From the NCBI RefSeq assembly GCF_014863405.1, contig NZ_JACZZA010000002.1, forward strand, positions 186,001 through 250,000: a stretch of 64,000 nt of DNA, read 5' to 3'. The translations under genes and the position numbers were made by a program. The notes beneath the pieces are model-generated. The model was given only the letters and a program-made list of their open reading frames with translations. It was not told the origin of the DNA and made no database searches. Each line of letters begins with the position of its first letter. Position 1 is the first letter of the stretch. This stretch comes from Dyella acidiphila. Its GTDB lineage: Bacteria; Pseudomonadota; Gammaproteobacteria; Xanthomonadales; Rhodanobacteraceae. Positions 1 to 9,378 of this stretch are shown piece after piece.

Positions 1-1034
1 CGATCCACTCCGGCCTGCAGCGGCGCGGCATCGCCGAACAAGGGCGCCAGCGCCGAGGCCAGTCGTCCCAGATTCCACCACGCCACATTCGGCTGCTGGC
101 CGAAACGGTAACGGCGGCGCATGGCGTCGGTAGTGTTGGGGGTCCAGTCCAGATCGTAATCGTCGATCCAGCCGTAGGGGCCGTAATCAATGGTAAGGCC
201 GAGCACGGACATGTTGTCGGTATTCATCACGCCGTGCACGAAGCCCACACGCATCCAGTGCGCAACCATCCGCGCGGTGCGGGCGCAGATCTCGGCAAAC
301 CAATCGCCGTAGAGATTTTCGCCGCTGCCGCACAGTTCGGGAAAATCACGGCGGATGGTGAAATCGACCAGCCGGCGCAACAGCTCCAGATCGCCGCGCG
401 AGGTGGGCAGCTCGAAATGCCCGAAGCGGGTGAACGAGGGCGCCACGCGGCAGACGATCGCGCCCGGCTCGTGCTGGGGATGGCCGTCGTAGAACATGTC
501 GCGCTCGACCAGGTCGCCAGTCAGCACCAGGCTCAACGCGCGCGTGGTGGGCACGCCCAGGTGATGCATCGCTTCGCTGCACAGAAATTCGCGGATCGAG
601 GAACGCAGCACGGCACGGCCATCCGCACCGCGCGAATACGGGGTGGGACCCGCACCCTTAAGCTGCAGCTCCAGCCGGCCACCCTGCGCCGTCAGCACTT
701 CGCCGAGGGAAATCGCGCGCCCGTCGCCGAGCTGTCCGGCCCAGGCGCCGAACTGGTGGCCGCCGTAGTTGGAAGCCCATGGCTGCATGCCATCGAGCAC
801 CGCGTTGCCGCCGAAAACCTCGGCGAACCACGGCTGAGCAATGTCCGCCTCGCCCAGCCCGAGCGCAGCCGCCATTTCGCGCGACCAGGCGATGACTCGC
901 GGCGCCGCCACCGGGCTGGGGGCGACCCGCGAATACAGCGCGCCATGCACCTGGCGAGGGCCGCTGCCGTGCTCGGCATCGCCGGGCAGCTCGCGCAGGA
1001 ATGCGTTATCGAATTGGAGGGAAGTCAAGGACAT
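1..1034 (-). CDS. selO: SelO (YdiU) family protein adenylyltransferase, C-terminally cut by window edge
   Basis: This is the N-terminal 344 codons of a SelO/YdiU protein; the gene runs off the left edge. SelO is a pseudokinase-fold enzyme that transfers AMP from ATP to Ser/Thr/Tyr residues of target proteins and is linked to redox stress in E. coli. Visible family segments are [17 protein letters not shown] (residues 91-107), [10 protein letters not shown] (126-135) and NTDNMS (271-276), which supplies the metal-binding Asn, followed by DYGP (283-286). The ATG at 1034 is chosen because the family starts just before the LQFDNAF segment. The gene stands alone, facing away from a small doubtful ORF. 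Identification is confident; the missing C-terminus cannot be assessed. Confidence 0.93.
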   Translation of the reverse strand, partial: MSLTSLQFDNAFLRELPGDAEHGSGPRQVHGALYSRVAPSPVAAPRVIAWSREMAAALGLGEADIAQPWFAEVFGGNAVLDGMQPWASNYGGHQFGAWAGQLGDGRAISLGEVLTAQGGRLELQLKGAGPTPYSRGADGRAVLRSSIREFLCSEAMHHLGVPTTRALSLVLTGDLVERDMFYDGHPQHEPGAIVCRVAPSFTRFGHFELPTSRGDLELLRRLVDFTIRRDFPELCGSGENLYGDWFAEICARTARMVAHWMRVGFVHGVMNTDNMSVLGLTIDYGPYGWIDDYDLDWTPNTTDAMRRRYRFGQQPNVAWWNLGRLASALAPLFGDAAPLQAGVD

Positions 1035-1179
1035 GGCAGCGCATATTCGGGCGATTGGTGGCTGATACAAGACTGATGGCAGAGGCCAAATAATCACCTT
1101 CACCTTATATATACATTCACGTCATTTCCTTGCTACAGTGCCTCCGCGGCTACGCAGGGGTAGCCGATGGAGTAAACAC

Positions 1180-1383
1180 ATGCACATGCTTCTCGCTCGT
1201 TCCGCCTTGTCGCGCGGAATGCAGCTGGTAGCAGGGATGCTCTCAGTAGTAACCACGCAGGACGCCCTTCCCGAACGCAGCAACAAGGCGTCGGAATTCA
1301 CGCTGGTCTCCTGGACGTCAAGCGCGCGATCGCGCCGCGAAGACGAACTGGCCCGAAGCCGTCTGGATCACCCCTTAAGCTGA
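1180..1383 (+). CDS. Doubtful small ORF, 67 codons
   Basis: This short ORF lies between selO and rsuA. It starts at an ATG preceded by GATGGAG at a workable distance. The predicted product begins with a short hydrophobic stretch and ends in a polar, Arg-rich tail. I recognise no family. It could be chance in GC-rich DNA, or part of an untranslated leader. It is listed only because the stretch upstream (about 1085-1130) is unusually AT-rich for this genome and could hold a promoter. Confidence 0.2.
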   Translation: MHMLLARSALSRGMQLVAGMLSVVTTQDALPERSNKASEFTLVSWTSSARSRREDELARSRLDHPLS

Positions 1384-1398
1384 CCTCGCCGCTACCGA

Positions 1399-2118
1399 TC
1401 ATGCGCGGGCGGATTCGCTGTTTTCGAAAATCCGCTCGATGTCGCTCGCGTCGAGGGCACGCCACGCGCCGGCCGCAAGCTCGCCAAGATCCAGACCGCC
1501 GACGGCGCTGCGATGCAGCGTCTCTACATGATTGCCGGTAGCCGCGAACATCCTGCGTGCCTGGTGATAGCGCCCTTCAGAGAGGTGCAGGCGCGCCTGG
1601 CGCGACCCCAGCACCTCGAGCAACGCCGGCAACAGCGGCGTGGTTTCCGACTCCAGCAATAGCGTGCCGCTAGCGAACAAGGCCTGTTCGTCGCCGCGCA
1701 GATCCTGCGCCAGGCTGGCCTCGTAAACCTTGGCGATCTGCGCGCGCGGCGAAATGATCCGATGCAGCAGCGCGCCATCGTCGGTGAAGAGCAACAGACC
1801 GGAAGTATCGCGGTCCAGCCGGCCGACCGTGGACAGCGCCGGACTGCGCGCGCGATAGCGCGGCGGCAACAGGTCGTACACGACACGGCCCGGATCCTTG
1901 CGCGAGCAAGTGACACCCAGCGGCTTGTGCATCATCAGCACCAGGCCGGTCGGCGGATCGAGCGGCTCGCCGTCGATGCGGATCTGCGCCGGCTCCACTT
2001 TATCGTCGGCGTACAACACTTCGCCGTCGGGATCGGTGATGCGTCCTTCGCGGAACATCCACGCGACATCCTTGCGGTTGCCATAGCCCAGATTTGCAAT
2101 CAGCCTGACCAGCCTCAT
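1399..2118 (-). CDS. rsuA: 16S rRNA pseudouridine synthase, RsuA/RluE family
   Basis: This 239-residue protein isomerises a uridine in rRNA; in RsuA the target is U516 of 16S rRNA. An S4-like RNA-binding segment occupies about residues 1-55, followed by the catalytic domain. The signature GRLDRDTSGLLL lies at 99-110, with the catalytic Asp at 102. Length matches RsuA (about 230). The start is the ATG at 2118, which overlaps the stop of the upstream methyltransferase gene by 4 nt (ATGA), so the two are translationally coupled rRNA-modification genes. RluE and RluB are alternatives within the same family; the short N-terminus favours RsuA. Confidence 0.85.
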   Translation of the reverse strand: MRLVRLIANLGYGNRKDVAWMFREGRITDPDGEVLYADDKVEPAQIRIDGEPLDPPTGLVLMMHKPLGVTCSRKDPGRVVYDLLPPRYRARSPALSTVGRLDRDTSGLLLFTDDGALLHRIISPRAQIAKVYEASLAQDLRGDEQALFASGTLLLESETTPLLPALLEVLGSRQARLHLSEGRYHQARRMFAATGNHVETLHRSAVGGLDLGELAAGAWRALDASDIERIFENSESARA

Positions 2119-3185
2119 CCGCGTACACCTCGTGCTTCGATGACTTTGAAGCCATCTTGTATGGCGGCGACGCGCACTTGCTCGAAGTGCGTCGCCAGCG
2201 TTGCTTCGTAGGGCAGATGGCGGTTCGCCACCAGCCAAAACTGTCCGGTTCGCTGCAGCGCCTGGGCCGCACGCGCGATAAAGGCCCGGCCGAGTTCCGG
2301 CAGATCCGCGCGGCCCTGGTGAAACGGCGGATTGCTGACGATTACGTCGTAGCGCGGCTCGACTCCCGCCGTGACATCGTGCCAATGCACGGCACAGGCC
2401 AGCGTACGCCCATGCTGTTGCACGGCTCGCTCGAGATTGAGCCGTGCGGGTTCCAGTGCGCGCGCTTCTGCCTCGTAGAGATCGAGCGCCGTGACGTGAC
2501 GGCAACGCGCAATGATCTGCGCGGCAAGAAAACCGTAGCCGGCGCCGAAATCAGCCACACGTCCGTGCAGATCCTCCGGCAGATGCGCCGCGAGCAGCGC
2601 AGAAGCGGTGTCGACGCGATCCCAGGCAAACAGGCCCGGCCGGCTGAAATAGCCAGCCGCATTCGGCTGCGGCCGGTCCAGCGTTAGCCATGTTTCCAGC
2701 AGCGCGGGATCGTGCGCTGTCGCCGGCGAGCTGCCCCAGAACACGCGGCATTTGTGCTTGGAACGATGGCTTACCGAACCGAGCAAGGCCTGCAGATCGG
2801 CCTGCGCGGATTTGGCGCCCTCGGCATTGGGCACGCAGGCCAGCACCGTGCCGCCACCCTGTGCATGCAAGACGGCCCGCGCAAACAATGCGCGCGCTTC
2901 TTCGCGCTGACGCGGCGGCAATACCAGCACCAATTTGAAGCGCGCGTCCGGTGCTGCATCGCCCAGCGCGAGTCCGCTGCGCGACAACGCCTCGGCGAAG
3001 GGCTTGAAGCTCTGTTCGCACAGCCACGCCGGCTGTGCCATTTCACGCAGGCGGTAACCGTCGCGCGCACGCAGGAAGAGCACGCTGCCGTCGGCGGGCA
3101 GGCGCAGGTCGCCGTCGGAAAAGGGCAGGAAAAGCGCATCCAGCACCGCATCGGGCGCGGACGCATGGATACCGACCATGGTCAA
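2115..3185 (-). CDS. rsmC: Class I SAM methyltransferase, RsmC-like (16S rRNA guanine-N2)
   Basis: This 356-residue protein has the two-domain layout of RsmC/RlmG: a degenerate methyltransferase-like N-terminal half and an active C-terminal half. The SAM-binding glycine motif FGAGYG is at 213-218 and the base-binding NPPF motif at 285-288, typical of N2-guanine or N6-adenine methyltransferases. RsmC methylates G1207 of 16S rRNA. Its end overlaps rsuA by 4 nt, consistent with a small rRNA-modification operon. The start at 3185 could instead be the ATG two codons downstream. Assignment to RsmC rather than RlmG is probable, not proven. Confidence 0.78.
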   Translation of the reverse strand: MTMVGIHASAPDAVLDALFLPFSDGDLRLPADGSVLFLRARDGYRLREMAQPAWLCEQSFKPFAEALSRSGLALGDAAPDARFKLVLVLPPRQREEARALFARAVLHAQGGGTVLACVPNAEGAKSAQADLQALLGSVSHRSKHKCRVFWGSSPATAHDPALLETWLTLDRPQPNAAGYFSRPGLFAWDRVDTASALLAAHLPEDLHGRVADFGAGYGFLAAQIIARCRHVTALDLYEAEARALEPARLNLERAVQQHGRTLACAVHWHDVTAGVEPRYDVIVSNPPFHQGRADLPELGRAFIARAAQALQRTGQFWLVANRHLPYEATLATHFEQVRVAAIQDGFKVIEARGVRG

Positions 3186-3270
3186 GGCGGATGCATCCGG
3201 AGGGAATCAGGGGGCGTATTGTACGCGCCGCTTGGCTGTCTCTTGCTGCCTGTTGCGAACACCCCCGCAC

Positions 3271-3350
3271 CGTCATCCCGGCGTAGGCCGGGATCTAGCG
3301 TCTTTAATGCAACGAAGTCACTAGGTCCCGGCCTGCGCCGGGATGACGGT
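3271..3350. repeat. REP-type intergenic inverted repeat
   Basis: Two arms beginning CGTCATCCCGGC and ending GCCGGGATGACG face each other across about 20 nt. Each arm also carries its own CCGGG/CCCGG hairpin. A near-identical unit lies at 7754-7831, also between genes. The composition and placement match REP/BIME elements mobilised by REP-associated tyrosine transposases, one of which is encoded at 32321-33031. Confidence 0.8.
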
Positions 3351-3388
3351 GAGGTGTTTACGGGGGTATCGCCAAGAGTGCCGGCGGT

Positions 3389-5389
3389 TTAGGCCTTTTG
3401 CCCCAGCCGCGCGATCCAGCGATACATCAGATACGTCACCAGCGCGAAGGCAATGCCGCCGATCCAGATCGAAGCGGTGCCGAAACTGTCGCCCACCAGC
3501 GCCAGCGGTGCACCCTTGCCGGAGAACACCACGATCGCCGCCACCACCACACCGATGATGCTCTCGCCCACGATCAGGCCCGAGGCGAGCAGCACGCCGA
3601 GCTGCTTGACGGCTTCGGCGCGAGGCGTGCGGTCGGCGCGCTTGTCGAAGTACCAGCCGACGATGGCGCCGGCCACGATCATCAAGGTGGTGGACGTGGG
3701 CAGGTAGATGCCCAGGCCAACCGCCAGGGGCGGCAGGCGCACGGACTTGGTGGTCGCGCCGAGCACCGCGTCGATCACGATCAGGCCGACACCGATCAGG
3801 CCGCCGACGATGATCAGGCTCCAGTCGATGTTGTTCTGAATCACGCCCTGCGCCAGCGCCGAGATCAGGCCAGCCTGTGGCGCGGGCAGCGCATGGGCCG
3901 GATCGACACCGGGCGCGCCCAGGAAGCCGTAGGCGTGATTGAGCAGGTCCAGCACCGGCGGAATCACGATGGCGCCGGCAATCACGCCGATCACCAGCGC
4001 CACCTGCTGGCGCCACGGCGTGGCATCCACCAGCTGGCCGGTCTTGAGATCCTGCAGGTTGTTGTTGGCGATCGCCGCTACCGCAAACACCACTGACGTG
4101 ATGAACAGCGCGAAGGCCACCAGCGCCTTGCCCGAATCGACCGGCAGATCCGACTTCACCCCCGCCACCAGCAGCAGCGCGGCAATGATCACCACCAGGA
4201 TGCCGATGCCCGAGAGCGGACTGTTGGACGAGCCGATCAGGCCGGCCATGTAGCCGCACACCGTCGACACCAGGAAGCTGAGGATCAGCACGAACACCAC
4301 GCCGCCGATCACCAGCAGCGCGGTGTGCGAGCCCAGTCCGCTGGTCATGCTGAAATTGCCCAGCAGGTACGCGATCGGCAGCATGCAGATCAGCACGATC
4401 AGGCCGACGATGCCGATCGGCATGTCCTGCTCGGTACGCGGCAGCGTGGCGCCCTGCCCGGCCTTGCGCACGCGCGAGACGGCCATGGCGGAAGCGAGGC
4501 CGCTGACCACCGGCTTGACCAGCTTGGCCAGCGTCCAGATCGCCGCCACGCCGATGGTGCCCGCGCCGACGAAGCGCACGTAGTGGCTCCACACGCCCTG
4601 CGCCACATCGGCCACGTCGCCGGTGGCCGGATGCAGCAAGCTGAAATGCGGTACCGCCCAGCCCCAGCCGATCAGCGCACCGACCAGCATGGCGATGCCC
4701 ACCCACAGGCCGACCAGGTGGCCCACCGCGAACAGCGCGAACGACAGGCTGAAGTCGTAGCCGCTGGCCGCGCCGCGATCGCCGATGCGGAAGTACTGCA
4801 CCACGTCGCTGGCAAAGATCTTGGTCTGCACCACGATGTAGAACACCGCCGACACGATCGAGCCGACCACCACCGCCATCAACCCGCTGGTGCCGCCTTC
4901 GACCGCGGCCGATTGCGAGGCCTCGGCATGCTCGCCCGAGCCCACCTTGAGCACCTCGGCACAGGCCACGCCTTCCGGATAGGGGAGATCCGAATCGGTG
5001 ACCAGCGCGCGGCGCAGCGGGATGGTGTACATCACACCGAGGATGCCGCCCGAGGCGCAGATGCCGAACGAGATCCAGAACGGGAAGCCCGTCCACCAGC
5101 CCACCATGATCAGGCCGGGCAGCACGAAAATGATCGCCGACAGCGTGCCGGCCGCCGAGGCCACCGTCTGCACGATGTTGTTTTCCTGGACGCTGGAATT
5201 CTTCATCGCGCGCAGGATGGCCATCGAGATCACCGCCGCCGGAATCGAGGTGGCGAAGGTCAGGCCGGCCTTCAGGCCGAAGAACACGTTGGCCGCGGTG
5301 AACACGAGCGTGATCACGATGCCGATGATCAGGCCACGGATAGTGAGTTCGGCGCGCGGTTCGGCGCCGGGTCCAGGTGCTGCATTCAC
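3389..5389 (-). CDS. OPT family oligopeptide transporter
   Basis: This multi-pass inner-membrane protein of about 666 residues belongs to the oligopeptide transporter (OPT/YSL) superfamily. Members import peptides or metal-chelator complexes by proton symport. Hydrophobic segments run almost end to end, starting near residue 20 with the N-terminal LTIRGLIIGIVITLVFTAAN stretch; glycine-rich transmembrane helices and a long central cytoplasmic loop follow. The GTG at 5389 is preferred because GGGGAG sits about 7 nt upstream; a TTG at 5404 would overlap that site. The gene is monocistronic, with a REP element downstream. Substrate cannot be told from sequence. Confidence 0.88.
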   Translation of the reverse strand: MNAAPGPGAEPRAELTIRGLIIGIVITLVFTAANVFFGLKAGLTFATSIPAAVISMAILRAMKNSSVQENNIVQTVASAAGTLSAIIFVLPGLIMVGWWTGFPFWISFGICASGGILGVMYTIPLRRALVTDSDLPYPEGVACAEVLKVGSGEHAEASQSAAVEGGTSGLMAVVVGSIVSAVFYIVVQTKIFASDVVQYFRIGDRGAASGYDFSLSFALFAVGHLVGLWVGIAMLVGALIGWGWAVPHFSLLHPATGDVADVAQGVWSHYVRFVGAGTIGVAAIWTLAKLVKPVVSGLASAMAVSRVRKAGQGATLPRTEQDMPIGIVGLIVLICMLPIAYLLGNFSMTSGLGSHTALLVIGGVVFVLILSFLVSTVCGYMAGLIGSSNSPLSGIGILVVIIAALLLVAGVKSDLPVDSGKALVAFALFITSVVFAVAAIANNNLQDLKTGQLVDATPWRQQVALVIGVIAGAIVIPPVLDLLNHAYGFLGAPGVDPAHALPAPQAGLISALAQGVIQNNIDWSLIIVGGLIGVGLIVIDAVLGATTKSVRLPPLAVGLGIYLPTSTTLMIVAGAIVGWYFDKRADRTPRAEAVKQLGVLLASGLIVGESIIGVVVAAIVVFSGKGAPLALVGDSFGTASIWIGGIAFALVTYLMYRWIARLGQKA

Positions 5390-5472
5390 GGGCGGTCTCC
5401 CCAAACTGTCCAGCTAACAAGATAGCGTGGATCGCCGGGGTGATGTTGATCGCCGTATTTGTGCAAGCGCAC

Positions 5473-5496
5473 AGGCGCCCGCTGCGGGGCGCCTTT
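5473..5496. terminator. GC-rich hairpin, possible terminator
   Basis: AGGCGCCC and GGGGCGCC pair around a short loop and are followed on the plus strand by TTTT. It sits just past the end of the minus-strand lipoprotein gene, but the T run is on the other strand, so its direction is uncertain. Confidence 0.35.
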
Positions 5497-5507
5497 TCGT
5501 ACCGATA

Positions 5508-6038
5508 TCAGCGCGTGCGGTGTGCGGCTTTCTGCATATCGGCACGCAGCTGGGACGCCATCTCATTGGCCCCGTCGGCCAGTAGCGTCGGCAGCGTCTG
5601 CGCATAGCCCTGGTCACTGCCGCTACCTGCCGCGGACGCGGATACCTGCGCCTTGTAGTCGTGGTTGGTATCGAAACCGCGCGCCCAGATCGCACATTGC
5701 ATGCTGAGGTCCAGGCCCAGTTCGCCCGGCGCCTTCTTTTCGTTGACGTGCACCGCGGCATCCAGCGAGGTGCAGGTCACCACCAGATCCTGGAAATAGT
5801 CCGGCTGCAATTGCGCCCCGAGCTGCGATTGCACCGCCGCGGCCAGTGCCGGCGCGGGCTCCAGGATCAGCTTGTGATCCAGTCCGCGCACCTCGAGCTT
5901 GTCCGGGCCGCCGGCCACGGTAAGCCACGGCGCAGTGCCCGGCCTGACCAGATCCCCGAGCGATGCCGGAGCATGTACGACCTCACCACCGCAGGCGCTG
6001 AGCAGCGCCGCGGTCCCAATGACCACCAAGCGTTTCAT
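5508..6038 (-). CDS. Hypothetical lipoprotein
   Basis: The product has 176 residues. It opens with a short lipoprotein signal, MKRLVVIGTAALLSAC, with a lipobox (LSAC) that places the acylated Cys at residue 16. The mature part contains no domain I recognise. Two internal cysteines (around TCTS and MQCA) could form a disulfide. The residue after the lipid Cys is Gly, so outer-membrane sorting is likely. The gene is transcribed toward the OPT transporter with an 118-nt gap, and is divergent from the S10 peptidase gene. Function unknown. Confidence 0.7.
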   Translation of the reverse strand: MKRLVVIGTAALLSACGGEVVHAPASLGDLVRPGTAPWLTVAGGPDKLEVRGLDHKLILEPAPALAAAVQSQLGAQLQPDYFQDLVVTCTSLDAAVHVNEKKAPGELGLDLSMQCAIWARGFDTNHDYKAQVSASAAGSGSDQGYAQTLPTLLADGANEMASQLRADMQKAAHRTR

Positions 6039-6204
6039 CCGGAACTCCCCTCTACAGACATCCCGAATTTAATGCAGCGCAGCAGTCGCTTCAACGCCCG
6101 GTGCTTCGTGATGCGACGCAGCCCGCAGCCGTGACCTTGGGCACGGTGGGCAGCGCGCGCCTGCTTGGCTAGTCTGGGCGGTCCGTATGTCCCGAGGAAC
6201 CGTT

Positions 6205-7707
6205 GTGCGCAAAATCCTGCAATCCGCCCTGCTCGCCGCCGCCGTCGCCGCTGCCTGTTTCCCCGCCTATGCCGGCGACGACGCCAAGGCCACGCCCGCC
6301 CAGGACGGCAGCAATGCGGACGGCTTCCATCTGCCGCCCTTTCCCGCCGATGCGCATACGAGCCAGTCGGTAGAGGTCGACGGCCACACGCTGAAATACA
6401 CCGTCACCGTAGGCACACTGCCGGTGCGCGACGACAAGGGCAATGTCACCGGCCAGGTGGTCTTCACCGCCTACACCATGCCCGGCAAGAACCGGCCGGT
6501 AACCTTCGCGCTCAATGGCGGCCCAGGTGCATCCTCGGTGTATCTGAACTTCGGGGCGATCGGTCCGAAGCGGGTGAACTTCGGCGTGGATGGCGCCAAT
6601 CCCTCCGATCCGGCCGTGCTGCACGACAACCCGGGCACCTGGATCGGCTTCACCGACCTGATCTTCATCGACCCGATCGGCACCGGCTACAGCCGTGCCC
6701 TGGTGCCGGAAGACAAAGCCACCAAGCTGTTCTACAGCACCGACACCGATATCTCCTACCTCTCGCGCGTGGTCTACGACTGGCTGGTGAAGAACGGTCG
6801 CATGGAGTCGCGCAAGTATCTGGTCGGCGAAAGCTACGGCGGCTTCCGCGGCCCGCGCATCACCGAGTATCTGCAGACGCAACTGGGCGTGGCGATGAAC
6901 GGCGTGGTGCTGCTGTCGCCCTATCTGGATGGCTCGGCATCCGATAACGAAAACGTGTCGCCGCTGCCGTGGATGCTGACCCTGCCCTCGATCGCCGCGG
7001 CCCATCTGGAACGCGAAAACCGCCTCACCGCCGAAGCGATGGCGCCGATCGTCGCCTACACCCGCGGCGACTACGCCACCGCCTTGATGAAAGGACGCAC
7101 CGATCCGGCCGCCACCGCGGCGATGATCCAGAAAGTGACCGAACTCACCGGCCTCGATCCGGTATTCGTGCAGCGCTCCGGCGGACGCCTGGAAACGCAG
7201 GCTTATCTGCGCGAGGTGTATCGCGCCGAAGGCAAGCTGGGCAGCCGCTACGATTCCAACGTCACCGCCTGGGATCCGTTCCCCTACGCACCGCACCAGG
7301 TCGGCGGCGACCCGATCCTCAACGGCATCATCGCGCCCACCACCACGGCGATGGTCAACTTCGTCACGCAGACCGTGGGCTGGAAATACGACGGCCGCTA
7401 CAACGCACTGAGCTTCGACGTGAACAAGCTCTGGCACGAAGACGACGATGCCAACCAGGGCTCGGTCAGCCAGCTGCGCCAAGCGGTGGCCAACGATCCG
7501 AACCTGCACGTGCTTATCGCGCATGGCTGGGACGATCTGTCCTGCCCGTTCATGGCTTCCGTGCTGATCGTCGACCAGATGCCGGCGATGGGCGATCCCA
7601 CGCGCGTGCAGGTGAAGGAATATCCCGGCGGGCATATGTTCTACACGCGCGCGGCGAGCCAGTCGGCGCTGCTGCAGGATGTGAAGACGCTTTACGGCGT
7701 GCGCTGA
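6205..7707 (+). CDS. Secreted S10 family serine carboxypeptidase
   Basis: This exported alpha/beta-hydrolase-fold peptidase removes C-terminal residues from peptides. From the GTG at 6205 it has 500 residues with a Sec signal peptide over about residues 1-23 (hydrophobic core LLAAAVAAACFPAYA). NGGPGASS (104-111) forms the oxyanion region and GESYGG (208-213) holds the nucleophile Ser210. A late Asp (in DDLSCPF) and His (GGHMFY) complete the triad. The GTG start is preferred over the ATG at 6187 because AGGAAC lies 4-9 nt upstream and the signal peptide then begins cleanly with Met-Arg-Lys. It is monocistronic, with a REP element downstream. Confidence 0.9.
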   Translation: MRKILQSALLAAAVAAACFPAYAGDDAKATPAQDGSNADGFHLPPFPADAHTSQSVEVDGHTLKYTVTVGTLPVRDDKGNVTGQVVFTAYTMPGKNRPVTFALNGGPGASSVYLNFGAIGPKRVNFGVDGANPSDPAVLHDNPGTWIGFTDLIFIDPIGTGYSRALVPEDKATKLFYSTDTDISYLSRVVYDWLVKNGRMESRKYLVGESYGGFRGPRITEYLQTQLGVAMNGVVLLSPYLDGSASDNENVSPLPWMLTLPSIAAAHLERENRLTAEAMAPIVAYTRGDYATALMKGRTDPAATAAMIQKVTELTGLDPVFVQRSGGRLETQAYLREVYRAEGKLGSRYDSNVTAWDPFPYAPHQVGGDPILNGIIAPTTTAMVNFVTQTVGWKYDGRYNALSFDVNKLWHEDDDANQGSVSQLRQAVANDPNLHVLIAHGWDDLSCPFMASVLIVDQMPAMGDPTRVQVKEYPGGHMFYTRAASQSALLQDVKTLYGVR

Positions 7708-7753
7708 TCGCCCGCCACGTACATGTTTGGCGAGATATACCGCTGCACCTTAC

Positions 7754-7831
7754 CGTCATCCCGGCGCAAGCCGGGATCCAGTGTATTGCTGTGTGAAAGT
7801 CGCTGGGTCCCCGCTTGCGCCGGGATGACGG
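7754..7831. repeat. REP-type intergenic inverted repeat, second copy
   Basis: Same architecture as 3271-3350: outer arms CGTCATCCCGGCGCAAGC and its near-complement around a central spacer. It lies between two convergent genes (S10 peptidase and the Oxidored-like protein), where it may also help end transcription. Confidence 0.8.
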
Positions 7832-7882
7832 TGAGGATGGTGGGGACAGCGAAGCAAGCTCGGCGATCGGATCAACGCACCA

Positions 7883-8080
7883 TCACAACACCACATCCGG
7901 ATGCCGCGCGCGCCACGCCGCCAGCAATGCGCGGTAATGCTGCCGCGCCTCTTCGTAGTAATCGAAAATGCACGGATCGCAGCCGTTGCCGCAGCAATCG
8001 CCCGGATCGGGCTCCACCGGCGGCGTGGGCGGCGGATCGTCGCGCAACAGGTCTTGGTTGACGGGGACGTTGTCGTTCAT
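7883..8080 (-). CDS. Small Cys-rich oxidoreductase-like domain protein
   Basis: The product is 65 residues. The Pro-rich N-terminus (DDPPPTPPVEPDPGD) leads into CCGNGCDPCIFDYY (29-42), the signature of the oxidoreductase-like domain family (Pfam Oxidored-like), which is also found in mitochondrial proteins. Four clustered cysteines could bind a metal or form disulfides. No signal peptide is present, so it is probably cytoplasmic. The biochemical role of the family is not established. The ATG at 8080 gives the expected short length. Confidence 0.75.
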   Translation of the reverse strand: MNDNVPVNQDLLRDDPPPTPPVEPDPGDCCGNGCDPCIFDYYEEARQHYRALLAAWRARHPDVVL

Positions 8081-8178
8081 AAGCAAACAAAGCTGGATAT
8101 CGCCAGCATGGTAGCCGGATCTCATCACTTCAAGCTTGGCGCGGGTCACCTGCGCGCCACCCCACATCAGGAGCACGC

Positions 8179-9330
8179 ATGATGCGCACCTCGTCTTCTT
8201 TCCGTTCCAGACATCTGCTGGGCGGCCTGCTGTTTCCCCTCGCCATGCTGGCCTGCGGCGCTGCCGCGGCTCAGAGCTCACCCGCCGGCTATCGCGTCGT
8301 CGGCTATGCCAATGGCTGGAATCCGGTACAGACCAAGGATGCCGGCAAGATCGACACACTGATCTTCGCCTTCGCGCATCCGCAGGGCGGCAAAGTCACC
8401 CTCGCCGATCGCGATGTGAAGCCGCTGCAGCAGCTGATCGCACTTAAAAAGATCAACCCCAAGCTCAAGGTGGATATTTCCGTCGGCGGCTGGAGCGTGG
8501 GCGGCTTTTCCGAAGCGGCCAGCACCGTCGCCGGCCGCCAGCTGTTCGCCGACAGCGCCGCGGAACTGGTCGCCGCCCAGCATGCCGACGGTCTCGACGT
8601 GGACTGGGAATATCCGGGCCATCACGAGTCGGGTATTCAATCCAGCCCGCAGGACGAAGCCAACTACACCCTGCTGCTGAAGGCGATCCGCACCAGCCTC
8701 GATCGCGTCGGCGCTGCACATGGCCGCACCGGCGCCAATCACTACACGCTCAGTGTGGCGATTGCCGATGGTCCCTTTGTCGATCATGTCGATATCGCCG
8801 CCATCAATCCGTACCTGGATTGGTTCAACCTGATGACCTACGACTTCGTCAACGCGATGACACCGACCACCGGCCACCACACCGGCCTGCACGCCTCCAA
8901 GCTGATCGCCGGCGACGGCCGCACCACCGACCGCGCCGTGCAGCAATTCCTCGCCGCTGGCGTGGCGCCGAACAAGCTGCTGATCGGCGCGGCCATCTAC
9001 GGCCGCGAATTCGCCGACGTGAAGCCGGACCACAACGGCCTCTACCAGGCCTTCGGCCACTACCAGGGCGGCCACAACTGGCCAGAACTGAAAAGCGATT
9101 ACATCAACAAGCAAGGCTACGTGCGCCACTGGGACGCCGATGCACAGGCGCCCTATCTGTGGAACGCAAAGACGCATTGCTTCATCAGCTACGACGATCC
9201 GCAGTCGATCGCCGCCAAGATGGCCTACATCAAGGCCCAGCACCTGGGCGGCATCATGTATTGGGAGCAGACGCTCGATCCCAGCGATGAATTGATCGAT
9301 GACATGTGGCGCGGCTTGCAAGATCGCTGA
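8179..9330 (+). CDS. Secreted GH18 chitinase
   Basis: This 383-residue glycoside hydrolase family 18 enzyme hydrolyses beta-1,4-linked N-acetylglucosamine polymers by substrate-assisted catalysis. A signal peptide covers about residues 1-31. SVGGW (101-105) forms the conserved beta-3 strand, and DGLDVDWE (137-144) carries the catalytic Glu144. No carbohydrate-binding module is seen, unlike the two chitinases at 17.5-20.8 kb. The ATG at 8179 follows AGGAG by 5 nt; the next codon is also ATG. A perfect hairpin follows the stop. It is the first of three chitinases in the window. Confidence 0.92.
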   Translation: MMRTSSSFRSRHLLGGLLFPLAMLACGAAAAQSSPAGYRVVGYANGWNPVQTKDAGKIDTLIFAFAHPQGGKVTLADRDVKPLQQLIALKKINPKLKVDISVGGWSVGGFSEAASTVAGRQLFADSAAELVAAQHADGLDVDWEYPGHHESGIQSSPQDEANYTLLLKAIRTSLDRVGAAHGRTGANHYTLSVAIADGPFVDHVDIAAINPYLDWFNLMTYDFVNAMTPTTGHHTGLHASKLIAGDGRTTDRAVQQFLAAGVAPNKLLIGAAIYGREFADVKPDHNGLYQAFGHYQGGHNWPELKSDYINKQGYVRHWDADAQAPYLWNAKTHCFISYDDPQSIAAKMAYIKAQHLGGIMYWEQTLDPSDELIDDMWRGLQDR

Positions 9331-9334
9331 TATG

Positions 9335-9362
9335 CATCGCCCCGGCACTGTCCGGGGCGATG
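9335..9362. terminator. Hairpin between convergent genes
   Basis: An 11-bp perfect stem (CATCGCCCCGG with CCGGGGCGATG) has a 6-nt loop but no clear U run. It lies between the chitinase stop and the end of a minus-strand gene and probably limits read-through in both directions. Confidence 0.5.
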
Positions 9363-9378
9363 ATCGGGTGGCGCAAAC

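Noticed and set aside
4325-5425. A 366-codon plus-strand open frame rich in His, Arg, Asp and Gln
   Set aside because: It lies wholly antisense to the OPT transporter gene, has the biased composition typical of shadow frames in GC-rich DNA, and has no ribosome site.
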